Below, one piece after another: positions 25,455 through 35,491 of a DNA stretch of 64,000 nucleotides (positions are counted from its first letter, which is position 1; each line of letters begins with the position of its first letter). The stretch is from JBKEDF01 sp047975325. GTDB lineage: Bacteria > Pseudomonadota > Alphaproteobacteria > Rhodobacterales > Rhodobacteraceae. The notes beneath the pieces were generated by a model, which saw nothing but the letters and a program-made list of their open reading frames with translations, did not search any database and was not told the DNA's origin. Both the position numbers and the translations under genes were made by a program. The stretch covers positions 1 through 64,000 of the forward strand of contig JBKEDF010000071.1 of the NCBI GenBank assembly GCA_047975325.1, in the 5' to 3' direction.

Positions 25455-26372
25455 ATGACGATAGAAACCGTTCCCTTCGAGGCAGAAGACCTGTTGGATT
25501 GGATGGCCCTTACCCGAGCACTGGAAGAATATCACCGGCTGCCCCCGGCGGAGGTGACGGACGGCTTTCTCTATCGCGGAAACGATACCCTGCTCAACCG
25601 CGCGGCCTGGATCGACGGGCTGGGCCAACTTGCCAAATGCGCGACGATCTTTCCCGACAATCGCGATCTGGGGGTTCCGACAATCAACGGCGCGGTGACG
25701 CTCTATTCCGACAAGACCGGAGAACTGGAGGCAATTCTGGATTTTCATCTGGTCACCAAATGGAAAACCGCAGGGGACAGCCTTCTGGCCGCACGGATGC
25801 TGGCACGTCCCGACAGCCGCGATTTTCTGCTTGTGGGGGCGGGGAATGTGGCGGGTTCCATGGTGGGCGCCTATCGTGCGGCCTTTCCCGAGGCGCGCTT
25901 CAGGGTCTGGGCCCGCAATCCCGGTGCGGCGGAGGCCTTTGCCCGCCTCAATCCCGGGGTGGAAGCCGTGACCGATCTGGAGGCGGCGGTGCGCGCGGTG
26001 GATGTCATCTGCACGGCAACCATGGCGAAGGAACCGGTCGTGCGGGGTGAATGGCTGCAGCCGGGCCAGCATCTGGACCTGATCGGTGCCTATACCCCGG
26101 ACATGCGCGAGGTCGATGATGAGGCGATGCAACGGGCGCGCATTTTTGTCGATGCACGTTCGACAACGATCCACCATATCGGCGAATTGATGAAACCCCT
26201 TGCCGCAGGGGCAATTTCCGAAGGCGATATCGTTGCCGATTTCTATGATCTCGCCGCCGGAAATTTCGACCGCCGCACCGAAGGGGAAATTACCATTTGC
26301 AAAAATGGCGGCGGCGCGCATCTGGATCTGATGACTGCCGCCCATATCCTGAAGACATGGCGGGCGCGCTGA
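25455..26372 (+). CDS. Ornithine cyclodeaminase / mu-crystallin family protein
   Basis: A 305-aa NAD(P)-binding protein of the OCD family, which includes ornithine cyclodeaminase, alanine dehydrogenase and ketimine reductase. The Rossmann motif is LLVGAGNVAGSMVGAY, and the substrate side shows TKWKTAGDSLLAARML and DLIGAYTPDMREVDDEAM. The NGAVTLYSDKTGELEAILD strand is also typical. The specific reaction cannot be told; ketimine reductase-like chemistry is as likely as ornithine cyclisation. The ATG at 25455 follows GCGAGG. No operon partner is evident. Confidence 0.88.
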   Translation: MTIETVPFEAEDLLDWMALTRALEEYHRLPPAEVTDGFLYRGNDTLLNRAAWIDGLGQLAKCATIFPDNRDLGVPTINGAVTLYSDKTGELEAILDFHLVTKWKTAGDSLLAARMLARPDSRDFLLVGAGNVAGSMVGAYRAAFPEARFRVWARNPGAAEAFARLNPGVEAVTDLEAAVRAVDVICTATMAKEPVVRGEWLQPGQHLDLIGAYTPDMREVDDEAMQRARIFVDARSTTIHHIGELMKPLAAGAISEGDIVADFYDLAAGNFDRRTEGEITICKNGGGAHLDLMTAAHILKTWRAR

Positions 26373-26466
26373 CGGCATCAGCCCGCCGATCCTGCCACCG
26401 TTTCTTTGCCTGACGCAGGCATTTCCGTTAGACTGCTTCAAAACAATAACGAGGCAGGCAAGCAGA

Positions 26467-27693
26467 ATGCGGATGACAATGGCATTGGCAGGTGCGCTGA
26501 TTCTTGCGCCCTATGGGTCCGTACTGGCGGACAACCCCCCGGAGCAGGAGATTTCCGTGTCACTATCAGGGGGCGAGGCCGGTTTCCGAAACTGGATTAC
26601 AGGTTTTCGATCCAGGGCTGAAGCTGCGGGAATTTCAGCGCAGGTACTGGATCAGGTGCTGCCCGGGCTGACCTATCAGCCCGATGTGATCCGCCGTGAC
26701 CGGCGCCAGTCGGAATTCACCAAGACGATCTGGGAATATCTCGATACCGCCGTTTCCGAAGAGCGGGTCCGAAACGGCCGGGAAGCGCTGGAAAAGAACC
26801 GCGCCCTTCTTGATCGGATCGAGGCACGTTATGGCGTCGAAAAGGAAGTCGTCGTCGCCATCTGGGGGCTGGAAACCGCCTTTGGCACCTATCGGGGCTC
26901 CGTACCGACACTGAGCGCGCTGGCAACATTGGCCGATGAAGGCCGCCGCGGCCCCTTCTTTGAAAGGGAGCTGATCGATGCGCTGCGTATCGTGCAATCG
27001 GGCGATGTGACCCCGGAAGCCATGATCGGAAGCTGGGCAGGGGCGATGGGGCATACGCAATTCATGCCATCCTCCTTCCTCGCGCTGGCACAGGATTTCG
27101 ACGGCGACGGAAAACGCGACATCTGGGGTGATGATCCGACCGACGGGCTCGCCTCGGCCGCGAACTACCTGGCGCGTTTCGGCTGGAAGACCGGGATGCC
27201 CTGGGGGCTGGAGGTCACGCTACCCAAAACTTTCGATTTCGAACAAAGCGGTGAACGGGTGAAGAAACCCGTCGCCGAATGGCAGGCAATGGGGCTGCGG
27301 ACGGCCAATGGCGCCGAGCTTCCCGATCACGGGTCGGCCTCGGTATTGCTGCCCGGCGGGGCGCGCGGTGCGGCCTTCCTCATCTTCGCGAATTTTCAGG
27401 TGATCGAACATTATAACCCTGCGGATGCCTATGTGATCGGCATCGGGCATCTGGCTGACCGGATCGGCGGCGGCAATCCCATTCAGGCGGACTGGCCGCA
27501 TCAGGAACGCGCCCTGACGCTGGACGAACGGCTGGAATTGCAAAAGGGCCTGACACGGGCAGGGTTCGATACACGCGGCGTGGATGGCAGGATTGGCCCC
27601 AATACGATTGCCGCTGTCAGGGCTTTTCAGAAATCCGAAGGTCTGACACCGGATGGCTATGCCGGGCTTGCCTTGCTGAACCGGCTGCGCTGA
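26467..27693 (+). CDS. MltB-type lytic murein transglycosylase with a peptidoglycan-binding domain
   Basis: Secreted enzyme that cleaves peptidoglycan glycan strands. The 408-aa protein has a signal peptide (residues 1-22, cleavage after VLA), a catalytic domain with WGLETAFGTYRGSVPTLSAL (the catalytic Glu lies in this block) and GSWAGAMGHTQFMPSSFLALA, and a C-terminal PG_binding_1 module (about 348-405: GLTRAGFDTRGVDGRIG, then TIAAVRAFQKSEGL). It faces the T6SS cluster tail to tail, eight bases from the pppA stop. A part in T6SS passage through the wall is possible but unproven. Confidence 0.93.
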   Translation: MRMTMALAGALILAPYGSVLADNPPEQEISVSLSGGEAGFRNWITGFRSRAEAAGISAQVLDQVLPGLTYQPDVIRRDRRQSEFTKTIWEYLDTAVSEERVRNGREALEKNRALLDRIEARYGVEKEVVVAIWGLETAFGTYRGSVPTLSALATLADEGRRGPFFERELIDALRIVQSGDVTPEAMIGSWAGAMGHTQFMPSSFLALAQDFDGDGKRDIWGDDPTDGLASAANYLARFGWKTGMPWGLEVTLPKTFDFEQSGERVKKPVAEWQAMGLRTANGAELPDHGSASVLLPGGARGAAFLIFANFQVIEHYNPADAYVIGIGHLADRIGGGNPIQADWPHQERALTLDERLELQKGLTRAGFDTRGVDGRIGPNTIAAVRAFQKSEGLTPDGYAGLALLNRLR

Positions 27694-27701
27694 GGCACGT
27701 T

Positions 27702-28412
27702 TCAGTGCACATCCACCACGATAATGGAAATATTATCCGCCCCACCGGCATCAAGCGCAAAATTCTGCAGCTTGTCGGCAACCGTTTCAATCGGTGTGCC
27801 GATAACCATGCTGCGGAGCGCCTCAAATCCCGCATATTTCGTCAAACCGTCGGAACAGAGCAAAAACCGGTCCCCCGACCGGATATCACCACGGATCTTG
27901 TCCAGTTCCAGTGTATCACCAACCCCAACGGCACGGGTGATCGCGTTTGCCTGCGGATGATGTTCGGCCTCATCCCATGTCATCTGCCCGGCAATGACAA
28001 ATTCGGCGACCAGTGAATGATCGCTCGTCAGCATCTCCACCTGGCCATCACGAAAACGGTAAAGGCGGCTGTCCCCTGCCCAGAAGGCCATGAAATGTTC
28101 ATCCGACAGGACAAGCGCCACCACCGTCGCACCGACCCTGGCGTGATAGCGTTCCTCCGCCGCGGTGCGGATCCTGTCATGGGCCTCATGGATGGTCCGC
28201 CGCAACCCGCGCATCAAATCGCCGGGGGGCAGATCCGGGGGGATCATCGCAATCGTATCCACGATGGTCTGGCTGGCAAAATCCCCTGCCTCATGCCCCC
28301 CCATGCCATCGGCGATGACCCAGATTTTCTGATCGGGCAGGGACAAGATGCTGTCTTCATTGATCTTGCGTACTTTGCCGATATGGGTGGTGGCGCTGAA
28401 ACGGATCGTCAT
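27702..28412 (-). CDS. pppA: T6SS-associated PP2C-type protein phosphatase PppA
   Basis: A 236-aa PP2C phosphatase that would reverse threonine phosphorylation in post-translational control of T6SS firing. Metal-binding motifs are THIGKVRKINEDS, WVIADGMGGHEAG, FWAGDSRLYRFRDG, LLCSDGLTKYAGF and GGADNISIIVVDV. The ATG overlaps the tagF stop. It is the last gene of the T6SS operon. The matching kinase PpkA is not in the window, so the phosphatase's target kinase is elsewhere or absent. Confidence 0.94.
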   Translation of the reverse strand: MTIRFSATTHIGKVRKINEDSILSLPDQKIWVIADGMGGHEAGDFASQTIVDTIAMIPPDLPPGDLMRGLRRTIHEAHDRIRTAAEERYHARVGATVVALVLSDEHFMAFWAGDSRLYRFRDGQVEMLTSDHSLVAEFVIAGQMTWDEAEHHPQANAITRAVGVGDTLELDKIRGDIRSGDRFLLCSDGLTKYAGFEALRSMVIGTPIETVADKLQNFALDAGGADNISIIVVDVH

Positions 28413-29089
28413 CCTGCATCCCCCCGCCGCCAGACAGGGGCGGCCATGTCGAAAAGACCGACAAGCTGACCGCCGGCAGGCAGGCCCTCACAGACCATCA
28501 TCCGCATCCCTTCCGCCGTTTCCGCCGACCAGACGGACGGCGCCCGAAACCCGCCTTCAACAAGGCCCGCAGCCAGTTCCGGCATCAGCAGGTCCTGCCC
28601 CACCCCCGTTGCCGTCAACCCCGCCGGACCCTGGCGGATCGATATCCCGCCCGGTCGGGAAGGCAGATCCAGCGCAGCAAGCCTGTCCTGCAGAAGATCA
28701 CGCGTCATATCGTCTTCCAGCGCGGCAAGGGCAATCTCATCCAGCGCCTCAAAAAGCGGAAGTGACAGGAAATGCGCAAAAACTGCGGAAGCGCCATCAG
28801 GCAGCGGGCTTGCCAATGTCAAGGGAAACTGCCGTCCGACCCTGTCCACCGAAGCCATCATCACCCCGATCACCGGCGCGGCCCCCGCAAGACCCGGGCT
28901 CAGGGTAAAACGCCAGATCGGTGCGGAAAAATAGGCCTCCTGCCAGGCTGCATCCAATGCGCCCCGGGCCAGCACCAGCCCCTCCTGCAGCCAACGGTCC
29001 CAAGGATCGATAAAGCCCGGGGTCAAATTCATACGCAGGAAATCCCCAAGGGCAGGCAATTTTCCAAAGGCACCAAAATGAGAAGTCAT
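28409..29089 (-). CDS. tagF: T6SS accessory protein TagF
   Basis: TagF represses T6SS assembly after translation in systems such as H1-T6SS, where it acts with the FHA protein. The 226-aa product opens FGAFGKLPALGDFLRMNL, the conserved TagF N-terminus, then has WRFTLSPGLAGAAPVIGVMMAS and RVGRQFPLTLASPLP. The ATG at 29089 overlaps the tssM stop; a TTG six codons upstream is inside tssM and is rejected. It lies between tssM and pppA, as often seen. Confidence 0.93.
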   Translation of the reverse strand: MTSHFGAFGKLPALGDFLRMNLTPGFIDPWDRWLQEGLVLARGALDAAWQEAYFSAPIWRFTLSPGLAGAAPVIGVMMASVDRVGRQFPLTLASPLPDGASAVFAHFLSLPLFEALDEIALAALEDDMTRDLLQDRLAALDLPSRPGGISIRQGPAGLTATGVGQDLLMPELAAGLVEGGFRAPSVWSAETAEGMRMMVCEGLPAGGQLVGLFDMAAPVWRRGDAG

Positions 29090-32000
29090 CAGAACGATTT
29101 CGGGCAACTGAACTTGCCCAGGGCGGGCAGTGCAAAGGGGTTGATGGAAGAACCGGACTGCATCTGGAAAATCGCGATCCGGCCACCGATATTGAAAATC
29201 ACGCGCTTTCGGTCGGACACATTGGTATTACGCACCTCCGCAGCATCGAGCAGGCGAAACCAGCCCCATGGCCCGTCACGGCGAAGCTGGTTTTCAACAC
29301 CCTGCGCAGGTGGCTCGAAAACAATGCGGCCAAACCCTGCAGCCCCGGGCCAGACAACCGCAACGGGGGCGGGCTGGCCCATCCTGTGATTGAACTCGAT
29401 CGAAGTGCCGTCAATTTCCAGCTTCACCGCCTGCGCCTTCGGATCCAGCGCCTCGGGGGTGATCTGAAAATTGACCGAAGGCGCGGAACCCGTCGGAAAG
29501 AACGCGGCACGGATCAGGGCTGCATTTTCGAACTGGGTCAGGACCTCCTGTGAAATCCCCAGATCGACCTCATTGACCTTTTTCCAGGTCCAGGGCCGTG
29601 ATGTCGTATCGACAAAACGTTGCAGGTTTTCATTGAAAAACGCCTCCAGCAAGCCACCCGGTGCGAAAACCCGGGCAAAATCCTGCATGCCAACCTCATT
29701 GGAGGAACGGCGGTTGAACGGGTAACGGCCGTCCAGTGCCTGATTGCAAAACGGCAGGACGGAACTTTGCCATTTCGCGTTGATCGCGGCGCGGTTGCCA
29801 TCTGCGGCGATGCCCGAGGAACCGGCGGCAATCTGCGTTGTCCAGCGCTGCATCGGGCCGGGCAGGCGTTCCGTTGTCTGAATAAGTTCGAACAGCGCAC
29901 TTTGTTCGGGGTCGGATGCCGCCGTCGCAACCCCGGAGAAAGACAGTTTGCTCATCTCACGATAGACTTCCTCCAGCGTACGGATCAGCCCGTCAAGCTG
30001 CGATTCCTGACCATCGCGGCGTTCCACCAACTGGTGTAGCCATGCAAAGCGTTCCTCGACATAGACCCCGGGCGCCTTGGGTGGCTCTTCCCCCGCGGCA
30101 ACGGCACCCATCTCAAGCGCGTTGACAAATGCCTGGGCCTGAACGCTGAGGATCGAACGCAGTTCAAGACTGGCCACGGCAGAAAGTCCTTCGCCCACCG
30201 CCTCGGTCGGCAGGATGGAACGATCTTCCGTCAGCCGTGTTTCCGCCGCTATCGCATTAAGCAGATTGGCAATGGGTGATGTCGGTCCCGAAAGGACATT
30301 CGTCACTTCCACCGCATGGCGCAGACTTTCCAGCGGAATGATATCCACATCCGACAGGATACCTTCATATCGCGCGACATAATCATTGTAATAAAGATCC
30401 AGCACATCGCGGCTCAGGGCAAGGATGGCGGCATCGCTTTCCTCTATCCCGCCACGTGGCCCCAGAACCCAGCTTTCGCGCTGAATCCGCGTGGCAACGC
30501 CCAGCGCCTCCCCCAGGAAAACCTCATTGAAACCACGATAGGTGAAGATCCCCTCGACACCCTCATTAAGCGGTTTGCCCGACGACCGCACCAGCGCCCG
30601 TGTCACCGCCGGACCACCCACATCGGTGATCCGCCATTTCGGCAGTTCCAGCGCCCTGGGGCTGTTGATGATCGCGTTGTAGATCCGTTGGGCAGGCGGG
30701 GTGGCAGCTAGGACATCCTGGACCATCTCGATCAACGGCCCGTTGAGAGAAACCTTCTGCATCGGACCGGACAGCAATGCCTGCAGATGCACCCCCAGAT
30801 CCCGACGTGTCTGTTCCCGCGACGGGCCGGGATAGGACAGGCTCCAGTCGATGGTCATCCATTCGGTGACAAGATCCATATTCATCGGGCCGCGCTGGCC
30901 CAGCATCAGATAGATTTTCAGCGCCTCATAGAGGATGTCGGGATTGTTGATATTGCCCTGAATCTGTTCTTCCAGCCGCAGGATAAGCCGGGGCAGGAAA
31001 TGCTGGTTAAGCGCAGCGCGATAGGATTGCGCACCCTGATCGCCCAGAACCTCACCCTGATAAAGCCCATACCCGGCCCCGGCCGGGATCACCCGTTCTT
31101 CGCCTTCCGGCAGTGGCATCAGGGCGTTTTGCGGCAGGTTAAGCAGGATGTTCAGCGCAGGCACGACAGAAGGCAGGTCACTATCGGCAATCGGATTGGA
31201 GGGGATGACGGCCGCAGCAGCCTGATAGGAATTCAACCGTTCCGTCGCCTCCGCGATCATGTCGCGATTGGCAAGATAACTGCGGATCCAAAGCGCCGTT
31301 GCCACAATCGCCACCAGGACCGTTGCCGCAATCGCCGCCACACGGGCAATCCTGTAACGCCGCTCCACCTTGTCATCGGCAGAAACCAGTCCCGCCTCAC
31401 GAAAGATGACCTGTTCAAAAAGCCGCGTCAGGAAATAGGACCGTCCCGTCCCCCTGCCCGTACCAATAGCCTGGCGTCCAATGCCGAAGGTCCGCGCCAT
31501 GCCCATCATCAACCGGTCAATCGGCGTGCCTTCCTGCGTACCCGAAGCGAAATAGACACCGCGCAGCATATGGCGATGTTCATATTTGTTTTCCTGGAAA
31601 ACCTCATTGAGAAAGTCCCGCGCCACCTGCCGGACGGAAGCCATCTGCCCCGGAAAGCCCGCAATCAGGCTGCGACGCCGATGGTCCACTTCCGTTTGCA
31701 TCCGTTCCAGGGACTGGCTGTTGATCTGGGTCAGGAGGCCGGAAAATTCCTCATCGAATGCCGCAACCGGGGAACGATTGGCCCGGACCGCAGCCTTGCC
31801 GTGCTTTTCCAGCGGAAAGGTAAAGCCCCAGACCTGTTCACGCGCCTCCTTGCCAAGATTGTCGAAAAATTCGGCAAAGCCGGCAATCAGATCGGCCTTG
31901 GTGAAAAGGACATAGACCGGGAAGCGCACCCCCAGCCTGTCGCGCAATTCATGCAGGCGTCGACGGATTGCCTTGGCGTGACTGGCCTGTGTCACCTCAT

Positions 32001-32703
32001 CCTGCATTGACAGATCCGACAGGGAAATCGCGATCAATGCGCCATTGATCGGCTGGCGCTTGCGGTGCTTCTTCAACAGGTTCAGAAAACCCAGCCACCC
32101 GGCATTATCGGATTCCGCGTCGCTTTCCTGCGTGGTATAGCGCCCCGCCGTATCGATCAGCACCGCCTGATCGGTAAACCACCAATCGCAATTCCGCGTT
32201 CCGCCAACCCCGCCGATGGATCCCTGCCCCATCTCATCGGCCAACGGGAATTTCAGCCCCGAATTCACGATCGCCGTGGTTTTTCCCGCACCGGGCGGGC
32301 CGATCATCACATACCAGGGCAGTTCATAAAGGGATCTGCGCCCCATCCTGGACTTACGCAGCAGCGTCAGCGCTTCCTTGAGCTTGACGCGCATCTCGTC
32401 AAGTTCACCCTGAACGAGATCGTCTTCCTCCATAACGCTTTCATCGGCCGAGGCGACGATATCCTCTTCCAGCTTGCGATTGCGGCGACGGCGGATCAGG
32501 AAAATCAGCAGCATCGTCAGAATCGCAAGCCCGGTCAGGATCCCAATGCCCCAAAGGCGTGCCGAAAGGGTCTCAAGCGGGCGCCATTGGTCATTGCCGA
32601 TCATCGGGCCAAAATACCAAAGACACCCGCAAAGGATCGCCGTGGTGAACAGGATCCCCGTATAGGCGGAATAGAAGATCGGAAAGATATAACGTCTGAT
32701 CAT
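29089..32703 (-). CDS. tssM: T6SS membrane-complex protein TssM (IcmF)
   Basis: TssM spans the inner membrane and periplasm and, with TssL, anchors the T6SS. The 1204-aa protein has two N-terminal membrane helices (about 10-31 and 50-70), a cytoplasmic NTPase domain with Walker A GPPGAGKTT at residues 135-143 and a WWFTDQAVLIDTAGRYTTQ region, a third membrane helix near 455-475, and a large periplasmic IcmF-related domain ending in a beta-rich tail. The Walker A motif is intact, unlike in some family members. It overlaps tssL at its start and tagF at its end. Confidence 0.96.
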   Translation of the reverse strand: MIRRYIFPIFYSAYTGILFTTAILCGCLWYFGPMIGNDQWRPLETLSARLWGIGILTGLAILTMLLIFLIRRRRNRKLEEDIVASADESVMEEDDLVQGELDEMRVKLKEALTLLRKSRMGRRSLYELPWYVMIGPPGAGKTTAIVNSGLKFPLADEMGQGSIGGVGGTRNCDWWFTDQAVLIDTAGRYTTQESDAESDNAGWLGFLNLLKKHRKRQPINGALIAISLSDLSMQDEVTQASHAKAIRRRLHELRDRLGVRFPVYVLFTKADLIAGFAEFFDNLGKEAREQVWGFTFPLEKHGKAAVRANRSPVAAFDEEFSGLLTQINSQSLERMQTEVDHRRRSLIAGFPGQMASVRQVARDFLNEVFQENKYEHRHMLRGVYFASGTQEGTPIDRLMMGMARTFGIGRQAIGTGRGTGRSYFLTRLFEQVIFREAGLVSADDKVERRYRIARVAAIAATVLVAIVATALWIRSYLANRDMIAEATERLNSYQAAAAVIPSNPIADSDLPSVVPALNILLNLPQNALMPLPEGEERVIPAGAGYGLYQGEVLGDQGAQSYRAALNQHFLPRLILRLEEQIQGNINNPDILYEALKIYLMLGQRGPMNMDLVTEWMTIDWSLSYPGPSREQTRRDLGVHLQALLSGPMQKVSLNGPLIEMVQDVLAATPPAQRIYNAIINSPRALELPKWRITDVGGPAVTRALVRSSGKPLNEGVEGIFTYRGFNEVFLGEALGVATRIQRESWVLGPRGGIEESDAAILALSRDVLDLYYNDYVARYEGILSDVDIIPLESLRHAVEVTNVLSGPTSPIANLLNAIAAETRLTEDRSILPTEAVGEGLSAVASLELRSILSVQAQAFVNALEMGAVAAGEEPPKAPGVYVEERFAWLHQLVERRDGQESQLDGLIRTLEEVYREMSKLSFSGVATAASDPEQSALFELIQTTERLPGPMQRWTTQIAAGSSGIAADGNRAAINAKWQSSVLPFCNQALDGRYPFNRRSSNEVGMQDFARVFAPGGLLEAFFNENLQRFVDTTSRPWTWKKVNEVDLGISQEVLTQFENAALIRAAFFPTGSAPSVNFQITPEALDPKAQAVKLEIDGTSIEFNHRMGQPAPVAVVWPGAAGFGRIVFEPPAQGVENQLRRDGPWGWFRLLDAAEVRNTNVSDRKRVIFNIGGRIAIFQMQSGSSINPFALPALGKFSCPKSF

Positions 32704-34127
32704 CAGCTTGCTTCCCGGATCAGCAGGATCTCGATACGGCGGTTCTGCGCCCGGCCTTCGGCAGTATCATTTGGGGCGATGGGTTCCTTGTCGGACCGGC
32801 CTTCTGCCGATAGCCGCCCGGGATCATCAAAATGGGTTTCCATCATTTTCCTGACGGATTCCGCCCGGGCCAGCGAAAGATGCATGTTGGAAGGAAACCG
32901 CGAGGACCGGATGGGCACGTTATCCGAATGGCCGACCACAATCACCTTGCCCGCTTCACCATTGATGGCTTCGGCCAACCGTTTGATCGTATCCTCCATA
33001 TCCTGGGCAAGCTTGTCCGATCCCGACCGGAACATCGCGGTGCCCATGAGCCGGACGGTCAGCATCGTGGCATCCTCAAAGACCTTGACCGTTCCGGCGG
33101 CAATTTCCGGTTCCAGAAAGCCCGATACCACCTCCACCTGGCTTGGTCCCGCAGGCGGGGGCGGAGGCGGCGGAGGCGGCGCGGAACGTTTCAGCACTGG
33201 CGGACGGCCCGGATCAACCGCGGCAAGCTGGCCCATCAACCTACCGGTCTGATTGCCCAGAACCAGCGAGATCCCACCATAGATCAGCGCCAGCAGCAGC
33301 GCAGTCACACCAAGTGCGATATAGACCGGTTTCCATAGTGAAAGCGCCTTATGCGGCCTGTCCACGCCTTCCCAATGCGGGGAAAGATCCTGTTCCACCG
33401 GGCCACGTTGCACCCGGATGATCCGAGCCAGCCCGTTGCGGATCTGCAAATGTTTGTCCACCCCGCCCTGTTCGACGCGCAACCGCCCGTCAAAGCCCAG
33501 CGAAAGGCACATATACATGAATTCAAGGAGCTCGATATTATTGGCCGAATTTTGTTCCAGCCTCGCCAGAACATCGTAGAAACGATCCCCGCCTACCGTT
33601 TCACCATGGAAGGTACCGACCATGGATTGCATACCCCAGATGGACTGTTCCCCCCAGGGCGTGTTCAGCACCACATCATCAATGGTCGCGCAAATCGCAT
33701 AGCGCGCAACCTTGACCTGCTGCGGGTCGATACCCGCCTGAATGGCCCGGGATTCAAACCCCCTGATTTCGGCCACGACATTGCGCCGCAGGGCCTCAGG
33801 TTCCATATGCTGGGCGCGGTTGCGGATCCGGCTGACCAGCGCGAACAACGTGGCCGCCGCGGCATTGAGCCGGTTCATCCCCGTCATCGCCAGATTGATC
33901 GGGCTTTCTGCCGTCTTGCCACTATCGGCGGCCACGCGGGCGGCAGTCGGCTGCGGGATGCCATAGCCCAGGTTCTGTGCGGCGGGATCGGTGGATGCGG
34001 GCTGCTGGGGGGCTGGATAATTCGGCACACCGGCGGCCGTGCCGCCGGATCTTCGGCCCGCCGGATTGGGGCGGATCACCGTCCGTTCGCTGTCATCTTC
34101 CTCCTCGAAAGGATTCTTGTTCGACAT
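32703..34127 (-). CDS. tssL: T6SS TssL (DotU) with a C-terminal OmpA-like domain
   Basis: A 474-aa evolved TssL. Residues about 75-262 are the cytoplasmic DotU hook (ESPINLAMTGMNRLNAAAA, LNTPWGEQSIWGMQSMVGTFHG and IELLEFMYMCLSLGFDGRL); a single membrane helix spans 266-290; a nine-proline run is at 317-325; and residues 350-470 form an OmpA/Pal domain with VVGHSDNVPIRSSRFPSN and RAQNRRIEILL, which binds peptidoglycan. No TssJ lipoprotein is present, so this domain may provide the wall anchor. The ATG at 34127 follows AAGAGGTT; its stop overlaps tssM. Confidence 0.95.
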   Translation of the reverse strand: MSNKNPFEEEDDSERTVIRPNPAGRRSGGTAAGVPNYPAPQQPASTDPAAQNLGYGIPQPTAARVAADSGKTAESPINLAMTGMNRLNAAAATLFALVSRIRNRAQHMEPEALRRNVVAEIRGFESRAIQAGIDPQQVKVARYAICATIDDVVLNTPWGEQSIWGMQSMVGTFHGETVGGDRFYDVLARLEQNSANNIELLEFMYMCLSLGFDGRLRVEQGGVDKHLQIRNGLARIIRVQRGPVEQDLSPHWEGVDRPHKALSLWKPVYIALGVTALLLALIYGGISLVLGNQTGRLMGQLAAVDPGRPPVLKRSAPPPPPPPPPAGPSQVEVVSGFLEPEIAAGTVKVFEDATMLTVRLMGTAMFRSGSDKLAQDMEDTIKRLAEAINGEAGKVIVVGHSDNVPIRSSRFPSNMHLSLARAESVRKMMETHFDDPGRLSAEGRSDKEPIAPNDTAEGRAQNRRIEILLIREAS

Positions 34128-34150
34128 CGTTCAACCTCTTGGCGGCCTCA

Positions 34151-35491
34151 TCAGCCCGCTCGAATGGCCCATAGCTCCATGTTCAGGCCCGGAAAATCAC
34201 CGGATACATGTACTGCGATCCCGCCCGAGGTCGTCATTTTCCGCCAATAGGGGCTATTGCGATCAAGCTCGAAATAGACAACGCCCGAATGGAACGGGAT
34301 CTGGCGCGGTGCAACCGGCAAGGCCCGCAAGGCAATTCCCGGCAGGGCAGAATTCACCAGTTGCCGGATTTCCTCCACCGGGCCGATCTTGGACTGACCC
34401 GCAAAATGCTGCCGCACATTTTCCGCCGGAATATCGGCCTTCACCGCCAGCACGAAACCGGCATTGGTAATCAGCTTGCGATCCGCGATGATCCCCACCG
34501 ATATACCATATTTCCGTGGCTCAAGCGCAATGGAAACCGCTGTTTGTTCCAAAACAGTGGACAGGTATTGCCGCAACAGCCGGATCACCGGGGCAAAAGT
34601 CGTGGTCAGCTTGTCATGCTGATAGGGCGGCAAGACCGGAAGCTGTTTATCCTCCGCCATGAAGGTCGCCAGTTCACCCGCCAAGGCAAGGCAACGGTTG
34701 TAAAGGTCGGCCGGATGCATGTTTTCCATCTGCACCAGATTGCGGAAAACCGGCAAATTGCGATTGAATACCATCAGTTGCAGGAAATCCTCGACCTCCG
34801 CCGCGCCTCTGGATACGCCGCTTTCGGCAATCCGCCCCGCAAGCGCCTGCGCACGATGGCCCAGCATGCCTTCCAATTCCCGCATGAAGGCCAGAAGCGT
34901 CGGCGCCGCGCGGGCATCAAGGACCGACGGGATAAAGGCCGTATCCAGTACGATCTGCCGATCCGGTTTCACTTCGATCACCCGCGCGATAGGGATGACC
35001 AGCCGGTCGGCCAGGTCATCCACCTCCAGCGCAAATTGCAGCCGCATCTTGCCAATGCCAAGCCGTGCCGGCTTGCGCCCTTCACCCATGCTGTCGGTAA
35101 TCTCGATTTCCGCCGGACGGAACCGCGCGGCAGAACGTTCCGCCCCCGTCAGATCCACCTCCAGCGCACCGCTGCGCCGCTGCGGAACCGAAAGATATAT
35201 CACGCAATCCTTGATATCTTCCGGCACCTCCAGCGCGGGGGGATGATCCACGGCCTCCGGCACCCGGAATACCGCACCATCCGGGGTCAGCCCGGCACAG
35301 CTCTTGATTGCAAACTGGCCGAGCTTGAGGGTCTCCTCATCGATCTCCAGTTCATTCACACCCCAGCGATAGGGCGCAACACGGCGGGCCAGCCCCCCGA
35401 CCAGACCTTCGGCATAGCGATCCGCCTGCTGAAAGTGATGTGGCTGAAGGAACAAACCTTCGGTCCAGAGAACCTTGCTATCCCAGGACAA
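34151..35491 (-). CDS. tssK: T6SS baseplate protein TssK, with a TTG start
   Basis: TssK is the trimeric baseplate adaptor that docks the baseplate to TssL and TssM. The 446-aa protein opens MSWDSKVLWTEGLFLQPHHF, the classic TssK start, and has AFMRELEGMLGHRAQALAG and MHPADLYNRCLALAGELATF in the middle; the C-terminal domain reads QIPFHSGVVYFELDR. The initiator is TTG at 35491, supported by AAGGGGG five bases upstream and by the family's N-terminus. It lies 24 bases before tssL. Confidence 0.95.
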   Translation of the reverse strand: MSWDSKVLWTEGLFLQPHHFQQADRYAEGLVGGLARRVAPYRWGVNELEIDEETLKLGQFAIKSCAGLTPDGAVFRVPEAVDHPPALEVPEDIKDCVIYLSVPQRRSGALEVDLTGAERSAARFRPAEIEITDSMGEGRKPARLGIGKMRLQFALEVDDLADRLVIPIARVIEVKPDRQIVLDTAFIPSVLDARAAPTLLAFMRELEGMLGHRAQALAGRIAESGVSRGAAEVEDFLQLMVFNRNLPVFRNLVQMENMHPADLYNRCLALAGELATFMAEDKQLPVLPPYQHDKLTTTFAPVIRLLRQYLSTVLEQTAVSIALEPRKYGISVGIIADRKLITNAGFVLAVKADIPAENVRQHFAGQSKIGPVEEIRQLVNSALPGIALRALPVAPRQIPFHSGVVYFELDRNSPYWRKMTTSGGIAVHVSGDFPGLNMELWAIRAG

